A DNA stretch of 64,000 nucleotides from NCBI RefSeq assembly GCF_003813775.1, contig NZ_RPDH01000001.1, forward strand, positions 186,001 through 250,000. Direction: 5' to 3'. Position 1 is the stretch's first letter; each line of letters starts with the position of its first letter. The DNA comes from Chitinophaga lutea. Lineage in GTDB: Bacteria; Bacteroidota; Bacteroidia; Chitinophagales; Chitinophagaceae. Below the pieces are notes generated by a model, which made no database searches, was not told the origin of the DNA, and saw only the letters and a list, made by a program, of their open reading frames with translations. Made by a program: the position numbers and the translations under genes. Shown here piece by piece: positions 17,181 to 25,348 of this stretch.

Positions 17181-17765
17181 ATGAAAAGATTATCTTTATT
17201 GGTTACCGCCCTTTTACTGCTGCAATGCGGCCTCTTTGCCCAGGATATCAGCTTCGGCGCCAAAGGCGGCCTGAATATCGCAGACGTTACCAATGTATCC
17301 AATTCCAATGCCCGCGCCTCCATCTACCTCGGCGCTTTCGCCAAAATACAACTGACGGAAAACTGGGCGGCGCAGCCCGAACTGGTATATTCCGGCCAGG
17401 GATATAAGGCAGACCCGCCCATTATCAGCGATTTCACCGTGGCCCTGAACTACATCAATCTGCCGGTGATGCTGCAGTATCACCTCATCCCCGAATTTCA
17501 TCTGGAAGCCGGCCCGCAGATCGGTTTTCTCGTGGCGGCCAAAGCTAAAAACGACGGCAATTCCGTGAACCTGAAAGACGATTATAAAGGCATGGATTTC
17601 GGACTGGGTTTCGGATTGGGTTATACCTTCGACATGGGGCTGGGTATCGGCGCAAGATATAATTTCGGCCTGACGGATATCTACGATGGTAACAGCGACG
17701 AGCGTTATAAAAATTCCGTGGCGCAGTTCGGCGTACATTATATTATCGGGAAGAAAAAAAGATAG
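17181..17765 (+). CDS. Outer membrane beta-barrel protein (OMP_b-brl family)
   Basis: The 194-residue precursor has a signal peptide (MKRLSLLVTALLLLQCGLFAQ). The mature part begins SFGAKGGLNIADVTN, a hallmark of the small 8-10-stranded porin-like barrels common in Bacteroidota, and has alternating strands such as PELVYSGQGYK, LHLEAGPQIGFLV-like and IGARYNFGLTDIY. The function is unknown for this family; it may be structural or a small pore. A paralogue lies 105 bp downstream, separated by a terminator, so the two are a tandem duplication with separate transcription. Confidence 0.82.
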   Translation: MKRLSLLVTALLLLQCGLFAQDISFGAKGGLNIADVTNVSNSNARASIYLGAFAKIQLTENWAAQPELVYSGQGYKADPPIISDFTVALNYINLPVMLQYHLIPEFHLEAGPQIGFLVAAKAKNDGNSVNLKDDYKGMDFGLGFGLGYTFDMGLGIGARYNFGLTDIYDGNSDERYKNSVAQFGVHYIIGKKKR

Positions 17766-17785
17766 TATCTACCTATAAAATCCGG

Positions 17786-17819
17786 AGCAGTGTATCACCA
17801 ATGATGCACTGCTTTTTTT
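17786..17819 (+). terminator. Intrinsic terminator between the two small barrel genes
   Basis: The stem GCAGTG.ATC/GATGCACTGC with a short loop is followed by TTTTTTTA. Confidence 0.75.
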
Positions 17820-17869
17820 ATGCTGTAACTTTAACGCAGTACGCTTCGTTTTAATGCAAATCCTTCTTT

Positions 17870-18445
17870 ATGAAAAGGGCCCTGCCACTTGTTTTGTTTG
17901 CTCTTTTATCCCTTCATGCACAAGCACAGGAAAAAGTATTCCGTTTCGGGCCGAAGGCCGGTCTCAATGTTTCCGACCTCACCAATCTTTCCCATGCGGA
18001 TCCCCGTATTGCCTTTCATGCAGGGATGCAGTTCAACATCCGGCTGAACAAACACTGGCGCCTGCAGCCTGAAGTGTATTATTCGGCGCAGGGCGGCCGG
18101 GCAAAGACCAAATCCCTCGAATCCACGGAATACTACAACTATCTCGCATTCCCTTTACTGGCGCAATACCGTTTTTCCCGCTTTTATGTGGAAGCCGGAC
18201 CGCAGTTCGCACTGCTGCTGAACGGGCGATTACGGGAGTATTCACCGGACGGCAGCACCAGTTACACCAGCCACCACGAAAACATCGCTGATTTCCTCAT
18301 CCCCGTTGGCGCAGGCTATCAGCTGAACGACCATTTCGGTTTTAACCTGCGGTACAACCAGGGCATCACTAGCATCCGCCGTTCCAGCCTGGCGGATAAA
18401 AACAGGAATGTAGTGCTGCAGGCCGGTGCGTTTATGTTCTTCTGA
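17870..18445 (+). CDS. Outer membrane beta-barrel protein (OMP_b-brl family), paralogue of the preceding gene
   Basis: The 191-residue precursor has a signal peptide (MKRALPLVLFALLSLHAQAQ). The mature start FRFGPKAGLNVSDLTNLSH matches the upstream barrel protein in position and motif. Later segments also align: LQPEVYYSAQGG, FYVEAGPQFALLL and FGFNLRYNQGITSI. It ends in aromatic VLQAGAFMFF, which fits a C-terminal beta-signal recognised by the Bam complex. The ligand is unknown. A hairpin terminator follows the stop. Confidence 0.82.
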   Translation: MKRALPLVLFALLSLHAQAQEKVFRFGPKAGLNVSDLTNLSHADPRIAFHAGMQFNIRLNKHWRLQPEVYYSAQGGRAKTKSLESTEYYNYLAFPLLAQYRFSRFYVEAGPQFALLLNGRLREYSPDGSTSYTSHHENIADFLIPVGAGYQLNDHFGFNLRYNQGITSIRRSSLADKNRNVVLQAGAFMFF

Positions 18446-18455
18446 GGAAAAAGAA

Positions 18456-18490
18456 AAAGCGGGCAACGGTGCCCGCTTTCATGATTTTTT
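18456..18490. terminator. Bidirectional terminator between convergent barrel and HAD genes
   Basis: A 9-bp perfect stem (AAAGCGGGC/GCCCGCTTT) with a 6-nt loop has A-rich sequence on its left and a T run on its right, so it can serve both strands. Confidence 0.8.
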
Positions 18491-18505
18491 GATCAATACG
18501 TCCGG

Positions 18506-19171
18506 TTAAGCATACTCCAGCACCGGGCGGAAACTTCTCTCCCCCACGATCACATCGGCCACTTCGTTCACGCTTTCATGGGTGGCGTTAAACGCGACAC
18601 CGGTACCGGCGCGGCTCAGCATGCAGATATCGTTCACACCGTCGCCGATGGCCAGTACATCTGCCGTATCGATGGCAAACTGGCTGCGGATGTGGTGCAT
18701 CATGTTACACTTGCAATAGTCGTGCTGGCAGTCGCTGTTCTGCAGGCGGCGGAAGTTATGCGGAATATATACGGCGCCGGTGGCGATATTATCGTCGATC
18801 TCCAGCACGTTGGCACAGCTGAAATCCATTTTCAGCTTGTTTTTCACGTATTCGGTGATGAGGGTGTAGCTATCGCTGATGATACCGCATACATATCCTT
18901 TCTGCTGCAGTTCTTTTACCACGGCGGCGGCGTCTTCCACTACCGGGATGGACTCAACGACGGCTATCAGCTGTTCGTGGCGGATACCTTTGAGGAGGGC
19001 TGCAATTTTTTCAGTGCGCACGGCATCCGGGTAGCCGGCTGCCACGATGTTCCGCAAAGCATCCGTAAAGCCCAGTGTTGCCGCGGCGGTGTAAATGAAA
19101 CTGCGCTGCAACAGGGTGTTGTCCATATCAAAAATGGCCATCTTTTCGAATGTACGGGTCGGTTTTATCAT
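18506..19171 (-). CDS. HAD-superfamily phosphatase, SerB-like
   Basis: The 221-residue protein shows all HAD motifs: FDMDNTLL (nucleophile Asp15, acid Asp17), GIISDS (motif II) and LAIGDGVND (motif III). The cap lies between about 30 and 85. The layout resembles phosphoserine phosphatase, but the unusual insert NSDCQHDYCKCNMM is cysteine- and histidine-rich and not typical of SerB. It may act on phosphoserine or another small phosphate ester. A TAnnTTTG box on the minus strand (19221-19228) lies about 50 bp before the start. Confidence 0.8.
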   Translation of the reverse strand: MIKPTRTFEKMAIFDMDNTLLQRSFIYTAAATLGFTDALRNIVAAGYPDAVRTEKIAALLKGIRHEQLIAVVESIPVVEDAAAVVKELQQKGYVCGIISDSYTLITEYVKNKLKMDFSCANVLEIDDNIATGAVYIPHNFRRLQNSDCQHDYCKCNMMHHIRSQFAIDTADVLAIGDGVNDICMLSRAGTGVAFNATHESVNEVADVIVGERSFRPVLEYA

Positions 19172-19220
19172 ATCAGGTTATTGCGTGAATAAATTCAGGA
19201 CAGGGAATAAATGACATTCG

Positions 19221-19228
19221 CAAAATTA
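19221..19228 (-). promoter_or_regulatory. -7 promoter box of the HAD phosphatase gene
   Basis: The minus strand reads TAATTTTG, a full match to TAnnTTTG, about 50 bp upstream of the start codon. No clear -33 TTG was seen. Confidence 0.4.
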
Positions 19229-19282
19229 CGAAAAATAGCCGGGACAGGGCTTAAAAGGGTGTTAAATTAGGCTTAATAAAAT

Positions 19283-19290
19283 TACCTTTG
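19283..19290 (+). promoter_or_regulatory. -7 promoter box of argS
   Basis: TACCTTTG is a full match to TAnnTTTG, 19 bp before the argS ATG. The -33 region has GTT rather than TTG at a suitable distance. Confidence 0.5.
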
Positions 19291-19309
19291 CCCTCTAAGA
19301 ACAAATCAG

Positions 19310-21241
19310 ATGAGTGTAGTTTCCGCTATCAAAACCGCTGCCGCCGCGGCAGTACAGGCCCTTTACCAGCAGCCCTTCACGGCTGCAGACATTGCCGTCA
19401 ACGTGACCAAACCCGAATTTGAGGGAGAATATACCATCGTTGTGTTTCCATTCACCAAATTCAGCCGGCAGAAACCGGAAGAAACCGGGCAGGCGCTGGG
19501 CGGCTACCTTGCTGCCCATCACCCGGAACTGATCACCGGCTTCAACGTGGTAAAAGGGTTCCTGAACCTGCAGATACATCACCAGTACTGGAACAAGTTC
19601 GTTCAGCAGGCGCATGCCAACCCCAACGTGGGCCGCAAACCCGCCAACGGCCGCAGGGTCATGATCGAATACTCCTCTCCCAACACCAATAAACCCCTGC
19701 ACCTCGGGCACCTCCGGAATAACTTCCTGGGCTACTCGGTGGCGGAAATATTCAAAGCAAACGGTTTTGAAGTGATCAAGGCCAACCTGGTCAACGACAG
19801 GGGCATCCACATCTGCAAATCCATGCTGGCCTGGCAGCTGTTCGCCCATGGCGACACCCCGGCTACCACCGGCATCAAAGGCGACCACCTCGTAGGCGAC
19901 TATTACGTGCATTTCGAAACCATCCTCAAAGAGCAGGCGGAGCCTATTATTTCAGACGTGCTGGAAGGGGAGTTCAAGGATTTTGAAGGAGCGGACAAGG
20001 AAAAAATCATCAAGTTATACAACGCGCTGCAGAAGCCGGAAGTACAGGCCGACGAAGAAAAAAGCGGCAAGATCAAAGACGAGATCAAGGAGATCAGCCG
20101 TAACCGCACCGAAATCATGCAGCAGGCGAAAATCATGCTCCAGCAATGGGAAGCCGGCAATCCCGACGTGCGGGCGCTATGGCAAACCATGAACAGCTGG
20201 GTGTACGAAGGCTTTAACGAAACCTACCGCCGCCTCGGCATCGATTTCGATAAAATGTACTACGAAAGCGAAACCTACCTCCTGGGGAAAGACCTCGTGG
20301 AAGAAGGCCTCCGCAAGGGCGTGCTGTTCCGCAAGGAAGATAACTCCGTATGGATAGACCTCACGGCGGACGGCCTCGATGAAAAGCTGCTGCTCCGCGG
20401 CGACGGCACTTCCGTATACATGACGCAGGACCTGGGCACCGCCCGCCTGAAATACGACGACTACCACATGGAACAAAGCCTTTACGTGGTGGCCGACGAA
20501 CAGAACTATCACTTCAAGGTGCTGAAGCTCATCCTCGAAAAACTGCAGGAGCCTTGTGCGGACGGCATTTACCATCTTTCCTACGGCATGGTGGAACTGC
20601 CGCACGGCCGTATGAAAAGCCGCGAAGGCACCGTGGTGGACGCAGACGACCTGGTGGACGAAATGATCAAAACCGCCGCCGCCAACACCGAAGAGCTGGG
20701 CAAGGTGAAAGGATTTTCCGAAGAAGAGCTCAGCGAGCTGCATGAAACCATCGGCCTGGGCGCCATGAAGTTTTTCCTGCTGAAAGTGGACCCGAAGAAA
20801 AAAATGATCTTCAACCCCGAAGAATCCATCGATATGCACGGCTTCACCGCGCCGTTCATTCAATACAGCTATGCGCGTATCAAATCCATCATGCGCGAGT
20901 TCGCTTCGGCCGACATCGCCGCACTGGCGGATTATACGCACGAAGAAGCGCTGCTGCCCATGGAAAAGGAACTGATCATGTTGTGCGAACAGTTCGGCAG
21001 CATCGTGGAAGAGGCGCAGCGTGAAATGAGCCCGGCGGTGATTGCCAACTATGCTTTCCTGCTGGCGCAGACTTTCAATTCATTTTACGCCAAAAAGGAA
21101 CAGGGCAAATACATTTACTCTGTCAGGGATGCGGAATCGGAGAGCAAGCGGAACCTGCGTTTGCAGATCGCTTCCCTCACCGCCCATACCATACAGCAAA
21201 GCATGCACCTGCTGGGCATTGCCGTGCCGGAAAGAATGTAG
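19310..21241 (+). CDS. argS: Arginyl-tRNA synthetase
   Basis: The 643-residue class I synthetase charges tRNA-Arg with arginine. The N-terminal additional domain (about 1-110) precedes the HIGH signature in KPLHLGHLRNNFLG. The catalytic domain includes NDRGIHICKSM, DGTSVYMTQDLGTA and the KMSKS-equivalent region HGRMKSREGTVV. The C-terminal anticodon-binding helix bundle ends MHLLGIAVPERM, as is usual for ArgS. An insertion around QKPEVQADEEKSGKIKDEIKE is charged and typical of Bacteroidota ArgS. A good -7 promoter box lies 19 bp upstream. Confidence 0.97.
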   Translation: MSVVSAIKTAAAAAVQALYQQPFTAADIAVNVTKPEFEGEYTIVVFPFTKFSRQKPEETGQALGGYLAAHHPELITGFNVVKGFLNLQIHHQYWNKFVQQAHANPNVGRKPANGRRVMIEYSSPNTNKPLHLGHLRNNFLGYSVAEIFKANGFEVIKANLVNDRGIHICKSMLAWQLFAHGDTPATTGIKGDHLVGDYYVHFETILKEQAEPIISDVLEGEFKDFEGADKEKIIKLYNALQKPEVQADEEKSGKIKDEIKEISRNRTEIMQQAKIMLQQWEAGNPDVRALWQTMNSWVYEGFNETYRRLGIDFDKMYYESETYLLGKDLVEEGLRKGVLFRKEDNSVWIDLTADGLDEKLLLRGDGTSVYMTQDLGTARLKYDDYHMEQSLYVVADEQNYHFKVLKLILEKLQEPCADGIYHLSYGMVELPHGRMKSREGTVVDADDLVDEMIKTAAANTEELGKVKGFSEEELSELHETIGLGAMKFFLLKVDPKKKMIFNPEESIDMHGFTAPFIQYSYARIKSIMREFASADIAALADYTHEEALLPMEKELIMLCEQFGSIVEEAQREMSPAVIANYAFLLAQTFNSFYAKKEQGKYIYSVRDAESESKRNLRLQIASLTAHTIQQSMHLLGIAVPERM

Positions 21242-21247
21242 AACGAT

Positions 21248-21290
21248 ACCTGCGAACCGGCCATACGACCGGTTCGCAGGTTGTTATTTT
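21248..21290. terminator. Bidirectional terminator between argS and the TPR gene
   Basis: A 13-bp stem (ACCTGCGAACCGG/CCGGTTCGCAGGT) lies between two convergent genes; T-rich sequence follows on the plus strand. Confidence 0.75.
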
Positions 21291-22405
21291 TCCCCCATGG
21301 CCAGCGCCTGATCGCAGATGGCCTGCCCTTTGAGCAACTCACCGTACCCCATATACGATTTGCCGAGCATGAACATGGCAAAAGCATTCTGCGGCTGCAT
21401 CACCAGTATTTTATTCCATTGGATGGCGGCCAGTTTGAAATCCTGTTTTTTGTAATAAGCGTTGGCAAGATTGAGCATTACCTGGATGTCTTTCGGTCTT
21501 AAGCTGGAAGCGGTTTGCAGGTTGCTGATGGCATCGTCGTACGCGGCCTGTTTCAGGTAGGCCATACCCAGGTTCAAATAAAGATCCGCATCGGCCGGGC
21601 GTCCTGACCTGGTTGCCTGTTCAAATGCCCCGGCGGCTTGTTTGTAGTTTTTCATATTAAAATACATCATTCCCAATTCGTAATATACGGCAGGTGGGTT
21701 ACCGCCTGCTTTCAGTGATTCTTCGTAGTATTGTACGCTCTTTTCAAACGCTTCGAGCTGCGCAGATATGCGCGCGGCCCTGCAGAGGTCTTCCCCGTTC
21801 AGCATCCCCTCCCCCCGTGCTTTTTCCAGTGCCTGCGCCGCTTCCGCGGGATGGTTGAGAGCGGCATAACTGAGCCCGATCAGGCGGTGCATGTGCGGCA
21901 CGCCCAGCTCCTGTGCGCGGAAGGCGCAGGTGAGCGCGTCTTCCCAGGCCTGCTGTCCGTAATGTATGGCAGACAGCATTTCCCAGGCCGCCCCGTGTTC
22001 CGGCGACAGTTTCAGCAGCCGCTGCAACAGCTGTTTGGCGGGCTCAGGCGCCTGCTGGAGGCGATGGATATCCGCCAGGGCGATATAAGCATTCCTGAAA
22101 AGTGAATTCTTCCTGATCGCAGCTTCGAAGTACTGCTGCGCCTCATCCAACCGACCGCTGCGCTGCATACGGAGGCCCTTCCGGTAGGCGGTTCTCGCCG
22201 GGTCGCCGGCCGTGGCCGCCGATGAAAACGAGGGCGCCATATCGTGCAACGTTGCACAATGGCCCGCTGTTTCCGGGAGCGCGAGGGCTCCCCTGCTTTG
22301 TCCGTCTTTTACAAAGAAAATGCCCGCAGGCGGTTCCGCCGGGGCAGCATGCGCGGTACACACCGGCGCAATCAGGCATAGGTTCAGGATACGGTATAGG
22401 TTCAT
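21284..22405 (-). CDS. Secreted tetratricopeptide-repeat protein
   Basis: I chose ATG 22405 (373 residues), because it opens the signal peptide MNLYRILNLCLIAPVCTAHA; a start 24 bp upstream is possible. After a low-complexity linker, about seven TPR units cover residues 75-365, for example AQQYFEAAIRKNSLFRNAYI, VYYELGMMYFNMKNYKQAA, LYLNLGMAYLKQAAYDDAI and MLNLANAYYKKQDFKLAAI. TPR stacks bind other proteins, so this may be a scaffold in the periplasm. No enzymatic domain is present. A TATATTTG box on the minus strand (22427-22434) lies 21 bp before the start and supports it. Confidence 0.82.
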   Translation of the reverse strand: MNLYRILNLCLIAPVCTAHAAPAEPPAGIFFVKDGQSRGALALPETAGHCATLHDMAPSFSSAATAGDPARTAYRKGLRMQRSGRLDEAQQYFEAAIRKNSLFRNAYIALADIHRLQQAPEPAKQLLQRLLKLSPEHGAAWEMLSAIHYGQQAWEDALTCAFRAQELGVPHMHRLIGLSYAALNHPAEAAQALEKARGEGMLNGEDLCRAARISAQLEAFEKSVQYYEESLKAGGNPPAVYYELGMMYFNMKNYKQAAGAFEQATRSGRPADADLYLNLGMAYLKQAAYDDAISNLQTASSLRPKDIQVMLNLANAYYKKQDFKLAAIQWNKILVMQPQNAFAMFMLGKSYMGYGELLKGQAICDQALAMGEK

Positions 22406-22426
22406 AGCATAGCGCTCTGCGCTACA

Positions 22427-22434
22427 CAAATATA
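22427..22434 (-). promoter_or_regulatory. -7 promoter box of the TPR gene
   Basis: The minus strand reads TATATTTG, a full match to TAnnTTTG, placed 21 bp upstream of ATG 22405. Confidence 0.5.
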
Positions 22435-22459
22435 AAAAATGTTAATTTATAAAGAATGA

Positions 22460-22945
22460 CTATTTCATGTTATCCGCTGAAAAGGATAACGGCAAGAGGT
22501 GCCCTGCATCGGGGATAACGATCACTTTGCCATGGAGGCCGCCCAGGATGAGGCGGATGGGCCGCTGGAAACGCTGCTGGTATTCCGCCAGCGTCTGCCT
22601 GCAGATGCCGCAGGGCGTTACCGGCTGTTCGCTGGGCCCCTGTTCGTTGTCGTAGCTTACGGCGAGGGTTTCCACGGCCACGCCGGGATAAAGGGCGGAA
22701 ACGGCCGATAAAGTGGTCCTTTCCGCACAGATGCCGACGGGGTAAGAGGCGTTCTCCTGGTTGGTGCCGGTCAGCACCTGCCCGTTGGCCAGCTGCGCGG
22801 CAGCGCCTACCCTGAAACGGGAATAGGGCGCATACGCCTGGCGGGTGGCGTCTTTGGCCGCCTGCAACAGCGCCGCGTCGGCGGGAGGCAGCGTCTCGGC
22901 GCTTTCATATTCTTCGTAAACAAACTGGGCGGTATTGATTTTCAT
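22460..22945 (-). CDS. cdd: Cytidine deaminase
   Basis: The 161-residue protein converts cytidine and deoxycytidine to uridine forms for pyrimidine salvage. The substrate-binding loop SRFRVGAAAQLANG and the zinc site are intact: ICAERTTL (Cys-Ala-Glu, with catalytic Glu) and PCGICRQTL (the two remaining Cys ligands). This is the homotetrameric short form with three Cys ligands. It lies downstream of lepB on the same strand, but a strong hairpin separates them. Confidence 0.95.
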   Translation of the reverse strand: MKINTAQFVYEEYESAETLPPADAALLQAAKDATRQAYAPYSRFRVGAAAQLANGQVLTGTNQENASYPVGICAERTTLSAVSALYPGVAVETLAVSYDNEQGPSEQPVTPCGICRQTLAEYQQRFQRPIRLILGGLHGKVIVIPDAGHLLPLSFSADNMK

Positions 22946-22956
22946 CGGCTTATGCT

Positions 22957-23020
22957 TAAAAAACGGGGAGCAGTGACGCTGCTTCCGAAGGTAAGGAATT
23001 TCAGCATGACTGCTCCCCGT
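22957..23020 (-). terminator. Large-loop terminator of lepB
   Basis: A perfect 12-bp inverted repeat (ACGGGGAGCAGT/ACTGCTCCCCGT) encloses a 34-nt loop that itself can pair (GCTG/CAGC). On the minus strand it is followed by TTTTTT. It lies just after the lepB stop and before cdd. Confidence 0.75.
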
Positions 23021-23041
23021 GTGTATCTGACTGTGATATGC

Positions 23042-24217
23042 TTATTTGATGGTCCTGAACAGCCGGCTCCAACGGATGCCGCCTTTACCGTAGCTCATCC
23101 AGATGAGCCAGGCCTTGCCCACCACATGGTCTTCCGGCACGAAACCCCAGTAACGGGAATCGAGGGAGTGGTGGCGGTTGTCGCCCATCATCCAGTAATA
23201 ATTCATTTTGAAGGTATACTGGTCGGTGGGCGTACCGTTGATGACAAAACGGCCGTCTTTCGATTCAAGCGTGTTTTTCTCGTATACGGCGATGATACGG
23301 CGGTAGAGTTCGATATTGCCACTGTCGAGGCGAACGGTGGCGCCTTTTTTCGGGATGTAGATCGGCCCGAAGTTGTCCACCGTGAATTTGAAATGGGCGG
23401 TATCCTGCGGCCATACGCCGTCTTCATTGCTGTCGATGAAAGGCTCCACCTGCCCGTTCACCGCTTCCAGCTGTTTGATGGCTTTTTCTTCGCTGGGGGT
23501 CAGGTTATAGCTGATTTTGCCCGACACACGCACTTCCGGCACGTCCTCGATGTTCATTTCCTCGAGGCGCATATGGTTGATGCGGTCGCCGCTGGTAGTG
23601 GTCACATGATAGAGCCGTTCGCTGGCCGGCGGCTGTGTTTCAGGCGTACCGTTCACGATCACCACGCCGTTGCGCACTTCCAGGGTATCGCCCGCGATGC
23701 CCACGCAGCGTTTGATGTAGTTTTCCCTTTTATCCACGGGGCGGGAGATCACCCTGTACTGGCCCCACACCTGTTCGCGGCCCATGCGGCGCACCAGGTC
23801 GTAGTAACTTTCGTCGGACCGTTCCAGTGCCACGGTATCGCCTTCCGGGAAGTTGAACACCACCACATCGTTGCGGCGGATATCCCCCCAACCGGGGATA
23901 CGCTTGTATTTCCATTGCACTGCTTCGGAATATGCCTTGGTGTATTTCGTCAGGGGTAATGTATGATGGGTGAATGGCACCGCCAGGGGTGTCATGGGGA
24001 TGCGGGGGCCGTAGCTGACTTTGCTTACAAACAGGAAATCGTTTACCAGCAAGGTTTTTTCCATAGATGGGGTAGGGATGGTGTACGCCTCAAAAATGAA
24101 GGTCCGAATCAGCGTTGCCGCAATCACAGCGAAGATAGCCGCGTCGAGCCATTCCCGTAATGCGGATTTTTTCTTCTTGGGCTGACCGTCCTTCTTCTTC
24201 CAAAATGCCAGGTTCAT
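23042..24217 (-). CDS. lepB: Signal peptidase I
   Basis: The 391-residue membrane protease has a lysine-rich cytoplasmic start (KKKDGQPKKKKS) and one transmembrane segment (about 25-42). The catalytic serine is Ser51 in IPTPSMEKTLL. The general-base lysine lies in NYIKRCVGIAGD, and the box E motif reads MMGDNRHHSLDSRYWGFVP. It removes signal peptides from exported proteins, of which this window encodes many. A long insert between the Lys box and box E makes it larger than the E. coli enzyme, as usual in Bacteroidota. Confidence 0.96.
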   Translation of the reverse strand: MNLAFWKKKDGQPKKKKSALREWLDAAIFAVIAATLIRTFIFEAYTIPTPSMEKTLLVNDFLFVSKVSYGPRIPMTPLAVPFTHHTLPLTKYTKAYSEAVQWKYKRIPGWGDIRRNDVVVFNFPEGDTVALERSDESYYDLVRRMGREQVWGQYRVISRPVDKRENYIKRCVGIAGDTLEVRNGVVIVNGTPETQPPASERLYHVTTTSGDRINHMRLEEMNIEDVPEVRVSGKISYNLTPSEEKAIKQLEAVNGQVEPFIDSNEDGVWPQDTAHFKFTVDNFGPIYIPKKGATVRLDSGNIELYRRIIAVYEKNTLESKDGRFVINGTPTDQYTFKMNYYWMMGDNRHHSLDSRYWGFVPEDHVVGKAWLIWMSYGKGGIRWSRLFRTIK

Positions 24218-24243
24218 GCTGTTCTTTTTAAATGTTCAAAGAA

Positions 24244-24251
24244 CAAATATA
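24244..24251 (-). promoter_or_regulatory. -7 promoter box of lepB
   Basis: The minus strand reads TATATTTG (TAnnTTTG), 26 bp before the lepB start. A TGG at a 19-bp distance could serve as the -33 box. Confidence 0.45.
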
Positions 24252-24318
24252 ATATTCTGCTAATTGTAAGCCAGAAAACAACCACAAAAGTTTTCTTAAA
24301 AAATCCCACGTAAGTTTA

Positions 24319-24359
24319 GGACAGGATGGGAACAGGATACAAGTTTATTTCTATTTTTG
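24319..24359 (+). promoter_or_regulatory. Promoter of the MerR/B12 gene with an 11-bp-spaced direct repeat
   Basis: TATTTTTG (24352-24359) is a full -7 box. Upstream, GGACAGGAT (24319-24327) and GAACAGGAT (24330-24338) are direct repeats spaced exactly 11 bp, in the region where the -33 box would be. CarH-type MerR regulators bind 11-bp tandem repeats, so this may be an autoregulatory operator. Confidence 0.4.
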
Positions 24360-24381
24360 TTTAATCCGACATCCAGAACCA

Positions 24382-25272
24382 TTGAACAGTTTCACCATAA
24401 AGGACATTGAAAGCCTTACCGGCATCAAGGCGCATACCATCCGCATATGGGAGCAACGTTACAAACTGCTGCGTCCCAAAAGGAAGGACACCAATCACCG
24501 CGTTTACAACAACGTCGACCTGAAGCATATGCTCCGCATTGCTTACCTCTACCGTCATGGCTACAAGATCTCGAAAATAGCGGTGATGACGGAAGAAGAG
24601 ATCAGGCGGCTCTCTATCGAAGAAACGGGCCAGAAAGGCACACATGCGCAACAGGTGTACGTCAACCAGCTGGTGGAGGCCATGGTCGATTTCGACCAGG
24701 TGAAGTTCGAAAAGATCTTTCATACCGTGCTGCTGCGCATGGGTTTCGAGCAATGCATGCTCAAAGTGATCTACCCTTACCTCGAAAAGGTGGGCCTGCT
24801 CTGGCTGGCGGATTGCGTCATTCCCGCGCAGGAGCACTTCGCGTCCGGCATCATCCGCAAAAAACTGATGGTGGCTATCGACGGGCTCGACATGCCGGCA
24901 GACAGCGGCGAGAGGTTCCTGCTGTTCCTGCCCGAAGGGGAATTCCATGAAATACCGCTGCTGTTTGTGCAGTACATGCTGAAGAAACACGGCTGCTCGG
25001 TGGTCAACTTCGGGGCCAACGTTCCGCTGGAAGACCTGCGTTTTTACACGGAACGCAAGCGGGTGGACCATCTGTATTCACACGTCATCTCCAACTTCCC
25101 GCAAAAGACCCTGGACAATTTCGTCAAAGAGCTCGGCAAACATTTCGCCGATATCCCCATTACCCTCTCCGGCCCCCAGGTGGCACGCATCACCCACCCG
25201 CCGGCAAACATCACGCTGCTGACTACACTGGCCGACATGCTGGATTTCGCCCGCAGGAAAGTCACTTCATAA
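24382..25272 (+). CDS. MerR-family regulator with cobalamin-binding domain (CarH/LitR-like photoreceptor)
   Basis: The 296-residue protein begins at a TTG codon; no ATG or GTG fits between the -7 box and the conserved N-terminus. Residues 4-70 are a MerR winged helix (FTIKDIESLTGIKAHTIRIWEQRY). Residues 90-170 form the cobalamin-cap helix bundle with the W-x9-EH signature (Trp141, Glu151, His152), typical of adenosylcobalamin light sensors. The Rossmann-type domain keeps the cobalt-ligand His189 in EFHEIP, although the usual glycine two residues later is proline. In CarH, darkness-bound AdoCbl drives tetramer formation on DNA and light disrupts it. No carotenoid gene is nearby, so the target is unknown. 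Confidence 0.87.
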   Translation: MNSFTIKDIESLTGIKAHTIRIWEQRYKLLRPKRKDTNHRVYNNVDLKHMLRIAYLYRHGYKISKIAVMTEEEIRRLSIEETGQKGTHAQQVYVNQLVEAMVDFDQVKFEKIFHTVLLRMGFEQCMLKVIYPYLEKVGLLWLADCVIPAQEHFASGIIRKKLMVAIDGLDMPADSGERFLLFLPEGEFHEIPLLFVQYMLKKHGCSVVNFGANVPLEDLRFYTERKRVDHLYSHVISNFPQKTLDNFVKELGKHFADIPITLSGPQVARITHPPANITLLTTLADMLDFARRKVTS

Positions 25273-25348
25273 CCTTCTTCCCCGTCGGAAGTTTTCTTCT
25301 CGGTTGATCAGCATGTTTCTTGGGCATTTCAAATGAAACCATACAGGT

